DNA of 64,000 bases from Pogona vitticeps (taxonomy: Eukaryota > Chordata > Lepidosauria > Squamata > Agamidae), in the NCBI RefSeq assembly GCF_051106095.1, contig NC_135793.1, forward strand, positions 9,472,501 through 9,536,500. The letters run 5' to 3'. The position numbers were made by a program, and so were the translations under genes. Position 1 is the first letter of the stretch. The number at the start of each line of letters is the position of its first letter. The notes under the pieces are model-generated. The model had not been told where the DNA came from. It was given only the letters and a program-made list of their open reading frames with translations, and did not search any database. Shown here piece by piece: positions 1-11,600 of this stretch.

Positions 1-740
1 TACCAGGTGGCGTTAGTGATCCGTTCCGCCTATTTCTACCGTTGGCGCATTGCTCAGCTGCATCCCTATCTTGATGCTGGGGCGCTCACCACTCTGATCC
101 ATGTGCTTGTAGTCTCGAGATTAGACTACTGTAATTCACTGTACATGGGGCTACCTTTGAGATTGATGCGGAAGCTTCAAGTGGTGCAGAACGCTGTGGC
201 CAGACTTCTCACTGGGCATATCAGCATATTTCCTCTACTCTGTTAGCCTTGTATTGGCTGCCCGTTTGTTTCCGCATTGATTTCAAAGTCTTAATGATGA
301 CATTTAAAGCCCTAAATGGTTTAAGACCTCGATATCTAGGGGAACGCCTCCTTGCACCTAGATCTACCTGAATCACTCACTTTAGTTAAGAGGGGCGGCT
401 GAGGGGCCTAACGCCAAGGGCGGCCTGGAAAGAAAGAACAAGAAACGGGGTCTTCTTGGCAGTGGCCCCTCACCTCTGGAACAATCTCCCCCCCCAGAAA
501 TTTGTCTGGCTCCCTTGCTGGGTGCTTTTAAGAGCAGATTCAAGACCTGGCTTTTTAGGCAGGCCTTCCCTCCTGTCATTATTCAATTTATTCTGTCATC
601 TTGAATTATATTATGCTGTTGCTGTTATCTTATACTGCTATTGTTTTTATGAAATTGTTTTATGAACTTATTGTTAGCCACCCAGAGTAGACTTTGGTCT
701 AGATTGAATAATTGAATAAATTATTGAATAAATAAATAAA
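1..740 (+). mobile_element. L2-like LINE, 3' end fragment
   Basis: The first 80 codons encode the C-terminal end of a CR1/L2-group reverse transcriptase: the segment LDYCNSLYMGLP followed by QNAVARLLTG is characteristic. The expected continuation (a degenerate LYWLPV block, then FKALNGLRPRYLGERL) follows in another frame at about 250-370, so the copy is frameshifted. Its 3' untranslated end closes with GCCACCCAGAGT and an AATAAATAAAT tail at about 675-740, typical of reptile L2-like elements. The 5' end lies outside the window. It is a dead fragment. Confidence 0.8.
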
Positions 741-3039
741 TATGAGGATCAGAGCATCCTTTCCCAAACTGGTGTCTTCCAGAAATGTTGGAGCAGAGCT
801 CCTGTCTGCACCAATCGGCATGGAAACGTTACCTGTGGTGGAAGATGCAGTACTTCCTTAATGAGCTTTTAAATTGCTTTTTAATCCAAAAATTATTATT
901 GCAATTTTTTCTACCGTGCTTTGGCATTTTCACTTTCATTGTTTCTAAGAATATTTTATTTAATTTCTAGCCTGTATTTAATTTTGCTGTGAGCTGCGTC
1001 AAGTCCCAGTCTTGGGAGAAAGGAAGAATAGAACTCAAACGACTTGACATAAATCAAAGCAGTCCTTTGGCTCTTGGATGTATCCGGTTGGAGAAAGCTG
1101 GTCTAAACAACTGGGGGAGGAGAGAGTGAACAAGTTTTCCAGTCTGGGCATCTAATACTGTACACACTTGGCCCCAAGCTTCACTGAAATTAACAGAGAT
1201 TCCCTAGAAACAAGTGTTTTGATGCTTTGCATCCCTCATCCGTCTCTGAAATTGAAAGAGCCACAGGCCCACACTGAGTAAAATAACAAACCTTCTCGGG
1301 GATATACAGGCTGAAATCCTGTTGCTTAGCATATGAAAAGACATAACTCCTAACCAACAAATAAAAATTCTGCACCATAATTCCTGAGTCACATGCATCA
1401 AGCTGCCCCTATTTGGGGGGGGGGGACTCTTTATTTCCTGCCTAAGATCTACCTGAAAGTCACTGGTTTTCTTATCCTAAGCCACAAGGTTTCAGCTACT
1501 GTGTGTTGTATCCTTTCCACGTTAATGTGACCTCCAAAGGCTTCCTTGACTAAATGCATGAAAACTCACATACCATTGAAGGCAGTGTTCCGTCTGGCAT
1601 CTTCTACTGCGTGATCCACCAACCCGGTACCTATGGCTTTGGAATCGAGTAAGCCAGAGAAAGACCAGCCGCCCCTGGCAGAACCAGAACGGGCAACTGG
1701 ATGAGTTTGGGAGTCCGGAGAAAATATTGTGAAAAGTCCATGAGAGATCTTGTGCTTCAGGGAATTGTAAACTGCCTTCATAGTAGTGAGGATATGGGTT
1801 TTGCAGTACTTATTTCCCAGGATTTGTAGGTGTTTCATTGTGCCTGGAGACTCTTTGTCCCTATGAAGATGAGCCAAGGTCGTTTCTCAGAACTGATAAG
1901 CAAAACGTTCCGTACCAATGGTGTACCCGCGTTCCAGCCTGGGATGAGAGAACGAGCTGTGGAAAATTACAAGTTGGGTGTGGAGTTGCAGACAAGGGAC
2001 CATATGCTGACTGGATACCATCATGGGACAGAGACTTTGATTTAAGTTAGGGAAGAAAGGGGGGGGGATTAAGCAAGTCGTTGGTGTGTGAGCATAAGTT
2101 GGAGAAGGAGAAGAAGACGGAAGATAGGTTTAAAGCCTTCGATGATGGATTGGAGACTTAGCAACGGTAACTTAGAATAGCCAGCAACTAAGTAGTAAAG
2201 CAATTAGTTAGTAAGTATTTTATTGTTTTATAGGAAAGTCTTAAGGAGCTTACTTAATACCTAGATGTTTTGCATTTGACCAGTACAATTCTTTTTATAT
2301 TTCCTTTGTTTTGCAACGTTTTACTCTTTTTGAATAAATAGTCTATAATATTTTACCCAAGCGTGATTTGGGGGGCAAGGACGAGAGTGCCTAAAGAACA
2401 TGCCTGAGCCACAACGGCTTTATTGGCTATTTTGGGTTATTTGGGTGTCCTACCTGGTAAGGCTGGACCAAAGTACACAGCTAAGAGTTTTAAGCTCAAA
2501 TAAGGGAGTAACTGGAAATCTAGGGTCAGAAGCTTGCCCAGAGTTGCTCAGCCACGCACTGACTAGATCTCACCCAGTCTAGGTTATGAAAATGGTGGAA
2601 GCTGGGAATGACAGCTGGCTTCTTCCCCTAGTGGAATGACTTTTCTAAGGAGAAGGTTCCTTACCATACCTGACGTGTTCTCAATTCAGATTAAAAGCAA
2701 CCTATCTGAGATGATGCTCAATGGCTCATGTGGTTGCTTGCCTTAGGGGAAAGATAGGCTGAAAGATAGTCACTTGGTTATGGCACCTATTCATTTATAC
2801 CAAGATTGGTATCTCACTTTTCCCTGGAAAGATACAAAAGCCAGCAGGATACGAAAAAGAAAAAAGGGGAAAAAGTTATAAGCAGCATTAAAGTACAACC
2901 AAGCCTAACCTTTGCTAGGCCACAGAACAAGGCCAGACATTCCATCTCTGGCCAAGTTTTATGTTGGCATCACTTTTTAGAAATTTCTATACAGAAAAAA
3001 AAGCAAACAGAAAAAAAAAATTCTAATAAACAATTATCT
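741..3039. other. single-copy flank, no gene recognised
   Basis: I see no recognisable protein-coding gene here. Open frames are short and on both strands, including overlapping ones at 1566-2050. There are short homopolymer runs (G-runs near 1418 and 2058, A-runs near 2998 and 3012). The stretch is not repeated in the rest of the window, so it lies outside the tandem array. Confidence 0.5.
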
Positions 3040-3240
3040 CATTACACACTACTTCCTCTCACTGGGATCATTTGAGCAAGCATTTACCCTATGGAACCCT
3101 ATTTCGCTTCCAGAATTGTATGGACTCTTACAATGGGTTTTGCCCCTTACCCTTTATTAAGACAAAAATCATTGAATTCTCCCCATATATCTATACATTC
3201 CTGCTTGGCCATTGTGTCCCTCCCTTAACATTTATGTTAC
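3040..3240 (-). mobile_element. L1-like LINE 3' end, diverged
   Basis: The pattern (CCAGAATTGTATGGACTCTT, then a pyrimidine-rich run, AAGACAAAAATCATTGAATT, CCCATATATC) resembles the clearer L1-like tails at 17850-17990 and 37400-37540 in the same orientation, but is much more diverged. Assignment rests on this internal comparison only. Confidence 0.4.
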
Positions 3241-3289
3241 ATGTAAGCTTATCATGAGCAGCTGTATCCCAAAGTCTCTACACCAATCA

Positions 3290-3505
3290 CTTAACTGGGA
3301 GTTACTGCACTCTAGTGGATAGATTTCTTTTGACTCAAGGCAGTGTACATTGCTCTTTCCCATCCACTGTATCAACCCGGCAACCCTGGCAGGTAGGACA
3401 GATGTGGAATGACCAGCCCCAATAGGTTTGAAGGCCCAAAGAGTATCAGAGTTTGGATTTTTCAATCCCCAGTCCAGCGTGCTTAACAGCTACACCATCC
3501 TGATG
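3290..3505 (-). mobile_element. tRNA-derived SINE, diverged
   Basis: Read on the minus strand it starts with a tRNA A-box-like head (GGTGTAGCTGTTAAGCACGC then TGGACT) and ends with AAGAGCAATGTACACTGCCT followed by TGAGTC, which matches the usual tail of squamate tRNA SINEs. The middle is diverged. The exact family was not determined. Confidence 0.5.
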
Positions 3506-4075
3506 ATGCTTGATAAGGATATGACTTGATAAGGATGTAATCTTAATATCAACATACTTTGTAATGTCAATATATGGTTCACCGGGAGAGAAAACTGCAT
3601 ATGATGTTTCTTCACCCCCTAAAACATTGCCCACTTGCACCGATTCCACAACAGACATCAAGGAGAACAGTGTTGCTGTCGGCATAGCCCAACGGTCTGG
3701 TACAGAACCTCCGCTCCAGTTGTGACAAGAATCTGTGTTGCTTTGGGATTTCAGTAACAATCACTGTTGAGACAGAGTACTCCTAGTATTGCCAACTTTC
3801 TCTTGGAATGTCATGCTATGAGGACCATCACCCCTGCGGCCCTTTTCACAAGGGTGGTCACTGGCATGAGATCACTGTGAGGAGCAACGGGAAAGGTGAC
3901 AACATGGCTATCATTATTGTCCACCCACAGAATCTGTGTTGGTTTACACAGGCAACCTATCTTTTTGGGGAGTTGGCTCTGTCGTTGTGATGCCAGTAGC
4001 TTCTGTAGATGGGTGGAGCACTATTCTGAGCTATATTCCAGAGAGAATATAGTAACCGAAGAGGCATTAAATAAT
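3506..4075. other. single-copy flank up to the array edge
   Basis: No gene or named repeat recognised. It ends where homology with the two later unit junctions (26431 and 52606) begins, inside a LINE fragment. Confidence 0.5.
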
Positions 4076-4245
4076 GGACCCTTTCTGCATGGCAGGAGAG
4101 GAAGCTGAACACGTTCCTTACACGTTGTCTCCGACACATTTTTGGTATCACCTGGCAGGACAAAGTTCCAAATGGAGTAGTCCTAGAACGAGCTGGAATT
4201 TTTAGCATGAATACATTACTGAAACAGCGATGTCTACGTTGGCTT
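4076..4245 (+). mobile_element. 3' piece of RTE-like LINE, array edge
   Basis: Encodes, with breaks, the C-terminal LINE block seen whole in translation as ITWQDKVPNGVVLERAG and then LLKQRCLRWLGHV. It is cut at 4076, where similarity to 26431 and 52606 starts, and is interrupted at about 4246 by the inverted L2-like element. By eye it differs more from units 2 and 3 here than the adjacent L2-like LINE does. Confidence 0.65.
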
Positions 4246-4246
4246 G

Positions 4247-6478
4247 GGCATGTTTATTTATTTATTTATTTGACTTATATGCCGCCCACTCTACCCAAAG
4301 GTCTCTGAGTGGCTGACAACAATTAAAATACAATAAAAGGATAAAACAATTTTATTTTATTCATTCATTTATTTATTATTTAAAATACAATTAAAATATA
4401 TATTCTAAAAATTGCCATCAGGACCCACAGTAGATATTATTTCAATTAAAAGCCTTCTGGGACAGGAAGGTTTTGACCTGGCGCTGAAATGTCATCAGCG
4501 TCGACGCCAGACAAATTTCAATTGGGATGGCATTCCATGGTCTTGGGGCAGCTGCGGAGAAGGCCCTTTGCCTACCTTCTTGAGGGACGGCTCTTTCAAA
4601 AGGGCCCCCTGGCTAGATCTTAACTGTCGGGTAGTTCCATATGGAAGGAGGCGGTCCTTCAGGTATCCAGGGCCCAAGCCGTTTAGGGCTTTATATGTCA
4701 AAACAAGCACTTTGAATTGGGCCCGGGCAGCAACTGGTAGCCAATGTAATTTTAAAAAAAATCGGTTTGATAAGTCCCCTAGCGTCCCCACCACTCAGCG
4801 CCCCCACCACTCAGCGCCCCCACCACTCAGTGCCCCCTCCACTCACCAGCCGCGCAGCTTGATTCTGGACCAGTTGCAGTTGCCGGACCATCTTCAAAGG
4901 CAGCCCCACGTAGAGCGCATTGCAGTAACCTATGCAGGATGTTACCAGTGTGTGTGTAACTGTCAGGTCTCAACAACTGAAACTCATCCATTAATATCTG
5001 ACCTAAGCACGGCACACTGGACACATCCTCTGATTCTGCAGTAATAGTAGAGTCCAACCCACTGCGAATCTGAGCGATTTCCCCCTCAAAATGAATGGCA
5101 AACTCATCACAGCCAGCTAATGAGCAGTCCGGGACCTCCACCAGATTTCCCGGTTGAAGAACATCCCAGACCACTCGAAACAGCTCTGCTGGATGACATT
5201 CTGCGGAAGCAATATGGCTGGAGAAATATTGCCATTTCGCCAGCCGTATTGCCACGAATTAGGCCCAATAATGGGCTCTAAGTCGTGTTCGATCAGACTC
5301 CCAGTGGGATTTCCTCCACCTGCGCTCCAGCCGTCTCCCCTCTCGCTTCATCGCCCGCAGTTCAGAATAATACCAAGCAGCTGTCTGGGCTCTGCGTGCA
5401 GGGAGAAGGCGCTTAGGCGCAATCGTGTCAGCCGCCCGGGTCATCTTCCCTATTCCATAGGGTGACCTGAGCTTCGACAGGAACGCCGACCATATCAGAC
5501 GGATAATCCCCCAGAGCATTCAGGAAACCATCCGGATCCATTAGTCTCTGAGGGCGGATCATCTTAATAGATCCCCCACCCTTGCAGAGGGGAGAAGAAG
5601 CGAATAGGCTAAACTTGACCAGGAAGTGGTCTGACCATGACAATGGGGTCACAACCAGCCCCTCCACATCCAAACCACCATCTTCCAGTCCCGTTGAGAA
5701 AACCAGGTCCAAGGTGTGGCCATTCTCATGCGTTGTGCCGATGACACATTGAGACAGCCCCATGGTTGTCATGGCGGCCATGAAGTCCCGAGCCGCCTCA
5801 GTCAAGGCAGCCTCGACATGGATGTTGAAGTCCCCCAGCACCAACAGCCTGGAAGTCCTCAACACCAGGTTTGAGACAACCTCCTTCAGCTCAGGCAGGG
5901 AGACTGTTGGTATGTAGCAGGGTGGGCGGTACACCAAGAGAATCCCTGATCTGTCTCGCAAGCCCAACACACAATACAGGCCCTCAAGACCTCCTCTCAA
6001 AGGGATAGGAAGCCTGGTCAAGGAGATAGAACTCCTATAGGCTATAGCAACTCCCCCTCCCCGACCCTCCGAGCGACACTGGTGCTGGACCGAGTACCCA
6101 GGCGGACATAGCTGGGAGGGGGGAACACCACCCTTCTCTCCCAACCAGGTCTCAGTAATGCACGCCAGGTCAGAATCCTCATCCAGAATTACATCATGGA
6201 TGAGGGCAGTCTTCTTTTGTACTGACCTGGCGTTCATCAACAGCACCGTGTGGCTCGAGGGTTTGCTGATATGGTCACCTGATACCATCTGGTTGGGGGC
6301 AGGACTAGAAGAGGGGATAGATGGAAGATATCTCACCTCTCTTCTCCTACGTGGGCATGTTCTACCCCCACCGCCATTCCTTCCCCTACCCAGCACCACC
6401 TCCATGGCTGCCCCCTCCAATGCCATCCCCCCTTCCTGTTACCTCAGATCCACTGTGGGTCTCTATGCAACCTGATGG
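4247..6478 (-). mobile_element. L2-like LINE with endonuclease, RT core deleted (unit 1)
   Basis: Minus-strand non-LTR retrotransposon. The frame from 6426 to 5428 (332 codons) is an apurinic-type endonuclease: NARSV, ETWLGE, GDFNIH and SDHFLVKF are the expected metal-binding and catalytic blocks. About 5255-4930 encodes the segment before the RT fingers (VWDVLQPGNLVEVPD, then DEFQLLRP), but it runs straight into the C-terminal block (LHWLPVAARAQFKVL, TYKALNGLGPGYLKDRL at about 4760-4560), so the RT catalytic core is missing. The 3' end is an AAATAAATAAA tail at 4247. The same internal deletion is present at 26607 and 52783, so it predates the duplications. It cannot move by itself. Confidence 0.8.
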
Positions 6479-7559
6479 CAATTAATAGTCCCAATAATAA
6501 TAATAATTAATAATAAAAAACATTCCAAAGCTCCTTCTCCCCTCCAAGCCAGGTGGCTGATGTTGACGGATAGGTTGGGGCAGCTAGAGGCAGCGAGGGC
6601 CCAGTCCTGCAAGGCCGAGGGAGTCCAGGCCAAATACCCCCCAGGAAGGCTGGCAACCGGCAGAAGCACAGTCTCTCACTCGGTGCCTGAGGGACGGCAG
6701 ATGATGATGATGATGAAAACTCCCCCAAAGGCAGGAACGTTGTGAAAATGTCCATACTGGGAGTGCGTTCATTAGGTCCTTCTTTTGCTGCCCTTATTTT
6801 TATTCAGTCTTCCTTTAAACCTTCAAATCTGTTCACTATATTCTTCTGTGCATCACAGGGTAGAGCTTGGAAGGAGCTTTGGAGATTTTTTTCATCTGGT
6901 TCCATGGATTCTGTGAATTCCATTCCCTTTCTTCCTTGGCTGCTGGAGGTCACTTTCCGCCAACGATGCAACATTTGGGTTGTTCCCGGGTGGAAATCTC
7001 CCTTCAGAAGTGCCTTTGCAGTTCTCTCAGGAACTTTTCAAGTTGAAGAAGGTGGGGGAAGAGTGTGATTCAATCCCCAACAGACGGCTGGAAACAATTC
7101 AATGGATGCCACTCTCGTTGTTGGCTTGTTTGGGAACGCCGAAGCACCTGCAGAAGGAAGGGAGACCAAAAGCAGGATTCAGTTGCACAGTTAATTTAGC
7201 AGCAATATTGCAAGCCACGCAGGTCTGCAGAAACAGTAAAATGGTAAAATAAATAAATAAAAGGCTTCTTTGTGACAATTAAGATCAAAAGATTCAATGC
7301 TCCACCATTGCGTTCTTCCTCTCGGAGAAAAATGGAGTGATTTTTGTTTGCTTCCCCTGTTTTAAAGGGGCACTGGCAGTGGTCGGAAACAGATCCAGTG
7401 GTTTATATCCCTTTCAGGTTAAAACCATTCTTGCTGCCTATCTGGGGCTTTCCCTTCTCCTCTCCCCACTCTCACCTTTCCTCCCCCCAACTTTAAATAT
7501 AATACAGCATTGAATGTTTCAGGCAAGCCTGGATGTTTCCTGGTATTCTTGGCAATCTC
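6479..7559. other. spacer with first copy of the gene's 3' flank block
   Basis: No complete gene. About 7040-7260 (GAAGAGTGTGATTCAATCCC ... TTTAGCAGCAATATTGCAAG) is a paralogue of 8180-8420, about 1.1 kb further on. In units 2 and 3 the corresponding first block continues into a spare terminal exon (29852-29932 and 56023-56103); here that part is replaced by unrelated sequence at about 7290-7385, so unit 1 lacks it. Confidence 0.55.
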
Positions 7560-8172
<613 letters not shown>

Positions 8173-8665
8173 GATAAAAGAAGGTGGGTGAAGAGTGTAA
8201 TTCAATCCCCAGCAGATGGCTGGAGACAATTCAATTGATGCCACACTCCTTGTTTGCTTCTTTGGGAACGCTGAAGCACCTGCAGAAGGAAGGCAGATCA
8301 AAAGCAGGATTCAGTTGCACGGCCAATTTAGCAGCAATATTGCAAGGCACGCAGGTAGGGAGAAACAGTAAAATGGTTAAAAACAAACAAACAGAAAGCT
8401 TCTTTGTGACAATTAAGAGTGAAAAATAAAAGATTAAAATGGGATTAAAGAGGGGGTGCAGCAGAGCCCAGCAAAACGTTGTAATCCTCCCTCCGTCAGC
8501 CATCTTCAACCCCGCCTTGGGACATTGTCACTCTCAAGCCTTCTTTCTCCCCCTCAAAGGGCAAGACCCTGACCATTTCTGCTCTTCCTGAGGGGGAAGG
8601 GACTGCTCTCCCTGGAGCCATTCCTGGGTCCTTTGCCTGGGATGACCCTACCTGGCCGAGATGAT

Positions 8666-11600
8666 CTATGGCTCCACCTCCTCCTCCTCCAGGCTGGCGA
8701 TGTCGGCCAGCGAGTCCACTTCCTCATCTTCCAGGCTGGGGATGTCTTCCAGCGTGTCGGTGTCACCAAACTCCTCAGGAGAATCCTACGAAAAAGAGGG
8801 ATTTGGTTAAATGAGAACCAGAACTCAAGCTGGAGACCATTGGGGACCCCTCGCTTTAAGGAGCCCTTGCAGTCCGGAACTGCAAGAAGGTCTGGTCTCT
8901 TCAGAGAAGGGAGCCGTGGGGCGTGCCAGGGTTGGGGGGCATAAGGGATGCCTCCTTCCTCCACCCTTTGACCTCCCATAGAAGGGGCAGCTTTTCCTTC
9001 CTTACCAAAGGTGGAACGTCCTCCATTTCCTTGAGGAGTTTGTTCAGGGCCTCCGCCAGGGCACTGCGAGAAACAGAGGAGAAGAAGAGTCTAAAGCCAG
9101 TGTGTGGAGCTAGAAGGCCAGCCCAGCCCCACCAAGCCATCAAACCATCGGGGCTCAATTCCCTGCACTCAAATCCCTCTGGGATGCAGAGAACAGTTCC
9201 TAAGGGCAAAAAAGCCACGTTTCCTTCTGCTTTCTTAAGAGCCTGTTCGGGAGTGCCCTGGCCTCCAGGTCTGGCGTTGGAAGAGAGGAGGACACCCTGG
9301 CGGGATTCCCATGGAGCAGCATCCATAGTGTCCTCGATCCAGGCGCTTCCCTGGCAGCAGGCGGCTTCCTTTCCCTGTTCTATTTTTTAAAAAACCTCCC
9401 GAGGAGCAAGATCATGAATGCAGGGTTTCTTCCTGGCTCCTTTCTCTGGCTTCTTGGGAGGAAAAGTAAAAAGGCTAGAAAAAGGGAAGGTGCCCTTGAG
9501 CTGCCAGGCAGCCCAATAAACCAGCCAAACACTGAAACCGACAAGGAGGCAAACGACACGTGAACCCAACCAGGAAGCTCCCTGGGTTTGTTTAAGTCTT
9601 CCTATTCAATTAAAACCTGAAGGGATCCTCCGTGAGCCCCAACCCGCTTTTTCACACATCAAGCCAGAAAGAGAGAGAGAGAGAGAGAGGGAGAAATTAC
9701 CTGGGTGATGGTACCATTGCTTGTGCAGGGAGGCTCTCGCTCTCGTCCGGGGTGTTCGGGAGGGTAAAGGGCGATGTGTATTCAGAAGAACTCTAGGAAT
9801 CAAAACCAAGCATTCATACATTTAGTACAAAGCAAAGTGATCTCCATCCCTTTGGGAACCCTGCTCAGCCAGTAGGATGTGTTTGTGGGTTTTTATAACA
9901 TTTAAAGCAGAGTAACAATGGGCCTTTGAAAGGAAACAGTTCCCCATGAGAGAAGGGGATCCGGTAAATAAAGGGGATCCTTCTTTTCTGGGGCACATTT
10001 CCCTTGACGGGGCAGCAGGAGGCAGAGAGAGGGAGGGAGGGCTGCTCTCTCTCCTTTCTCCATCAAGGTGTGGGGCTGGCTTACCTGGGTGGAGCTCCCC
10101 ACACTTCTCACCCTCCTGGAGAGCCGGTGGGGAAATGGCAATGGGCCAAGAGCATTTGGGAGAGGAAGCCCGACGCAAGGGGTAGGCGGGCCCCCTCTTC
10201 CAGGCTCCAGCAGCCCCTTCCATGCCCTGCTTTGCATCCAAAACTTACCAAAAAACCAAACGTGGAACCCTCTTCCTCCACAAATGCCTGCCTCGATGTT
10301 ACTGCCACGAGACTAGGAGAAACAAGCCACAGAACAGATTAAACCCCTGAATTCAGGAGCTCCTTATCTTTATGAGCTCCATCCACTGGGGGTGGCACAT
10401 GCATTGCCTGCTGTGGTGGAGCGTGGGGACCTTTCCAGTTGGTGGAGCCTGAAAGGGGGTCAGAGGTTATGGGGCCCTTCCCGAAGCATCCCCACCATTG
10501 CCTAGGCCCTGATGTTGAGGGGAGGTCTGGGGGTGTCCGTGGGCCAAACGAGGGCATCCCCCCAATCCTCCCCTTGAAGAGAGTGTACCTTCCAGAAATC
10601 TGTCGTGGGACAAAGGTCTCCTCATCCAAGCTGCCCCAATAGCTAATTGAGGCTCCGAGGGGCATAGAATCCTGAAAAATTAAAAAAAATAAATGGATAA
10701 ATGATTTGAAACGACAAACACAATGATTTGAAGCCCACCTCTCTCTTTAGCCCAAACGCTGTTGTCTCGTCCTGCAGGAGGCTTTTGAAGGGAAAGGAAA
10801 GGGGACGTCCCCTCCGTAGAGGAAACCTCCTTCCACTCCTTACCACGGTCAATGTGGATTGCCGGCCATCCTTCCCCTCCTCTCTTCCACAGGGTAGCAG
10901 TTGGCTGTAAATGCTGTGAGAAGAGGACACCACAGGTCAGAAAAGGACGGCATAAAAGGGCCACTGGATGAGACCAGGGCTGCAGCAATCCCCGTCATTG
11001 CCCTAACTCCGATTTCGAGGAGGTGTCTGGGCTTTGCTTGGCAAATGCATTGCCTGAACCAGACCACCCCTTCCTGTCCCTCAGTTGGGAAGACCGTACC
11101 TTTCCACCTCGGAGATGACCAGAGACGGAACCTCTGGCAGGCTGCTCTGGGCGCTCCGTGGGGCAAGGACCACCATGGAATCCAAGGTCCTTGCAGAGCA
11201 GGCCGAAAAGGCCCGTTGCTTTTCTTCCTTCTCCTCCTCGGCTTCCCTGGTTTGCAGCTCGCTGCGGGTGCTGAGAAAAGAGGACACAAGAGGTCGGCAA
11301 CTGGAGGCCACAGAACGACGTAGGAGGAAACCAGGGCGGCAGCCACTGGGCCTGAATCCTACTTCCAGCTGTTGCCCCAAGTAGATCTCAGCTGGTCATG
11401 AAGGCCACCACCAGCTCCCATCCTCGGTTCCCCAGGACACCAGCCAGTCACCCCCAGCCTTTGAGACACAGGGAGTGACTGGACTTCATTTGGGAAATGC
11501 ATAGCCTAACGGAGGGCAGCCCTTTCTGTCCCTTGGCTGAGAAGACCGTACCTTTCCACCTCGGAGATCACCAGAGACGGAGCCCGTGGCAGGCTGCTCT

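Noticed and set aside
1566-2050. Overlapping open frames of 70-103 codons in the left flank
   Set aside because: No domain, no splice pattern and no second copy to compare.
8901-9390. Long open frames on both strands around the 58-nt exon
   Set aside because: They read through introns; only the part 9006-9063 is supported by splice sites and phase.
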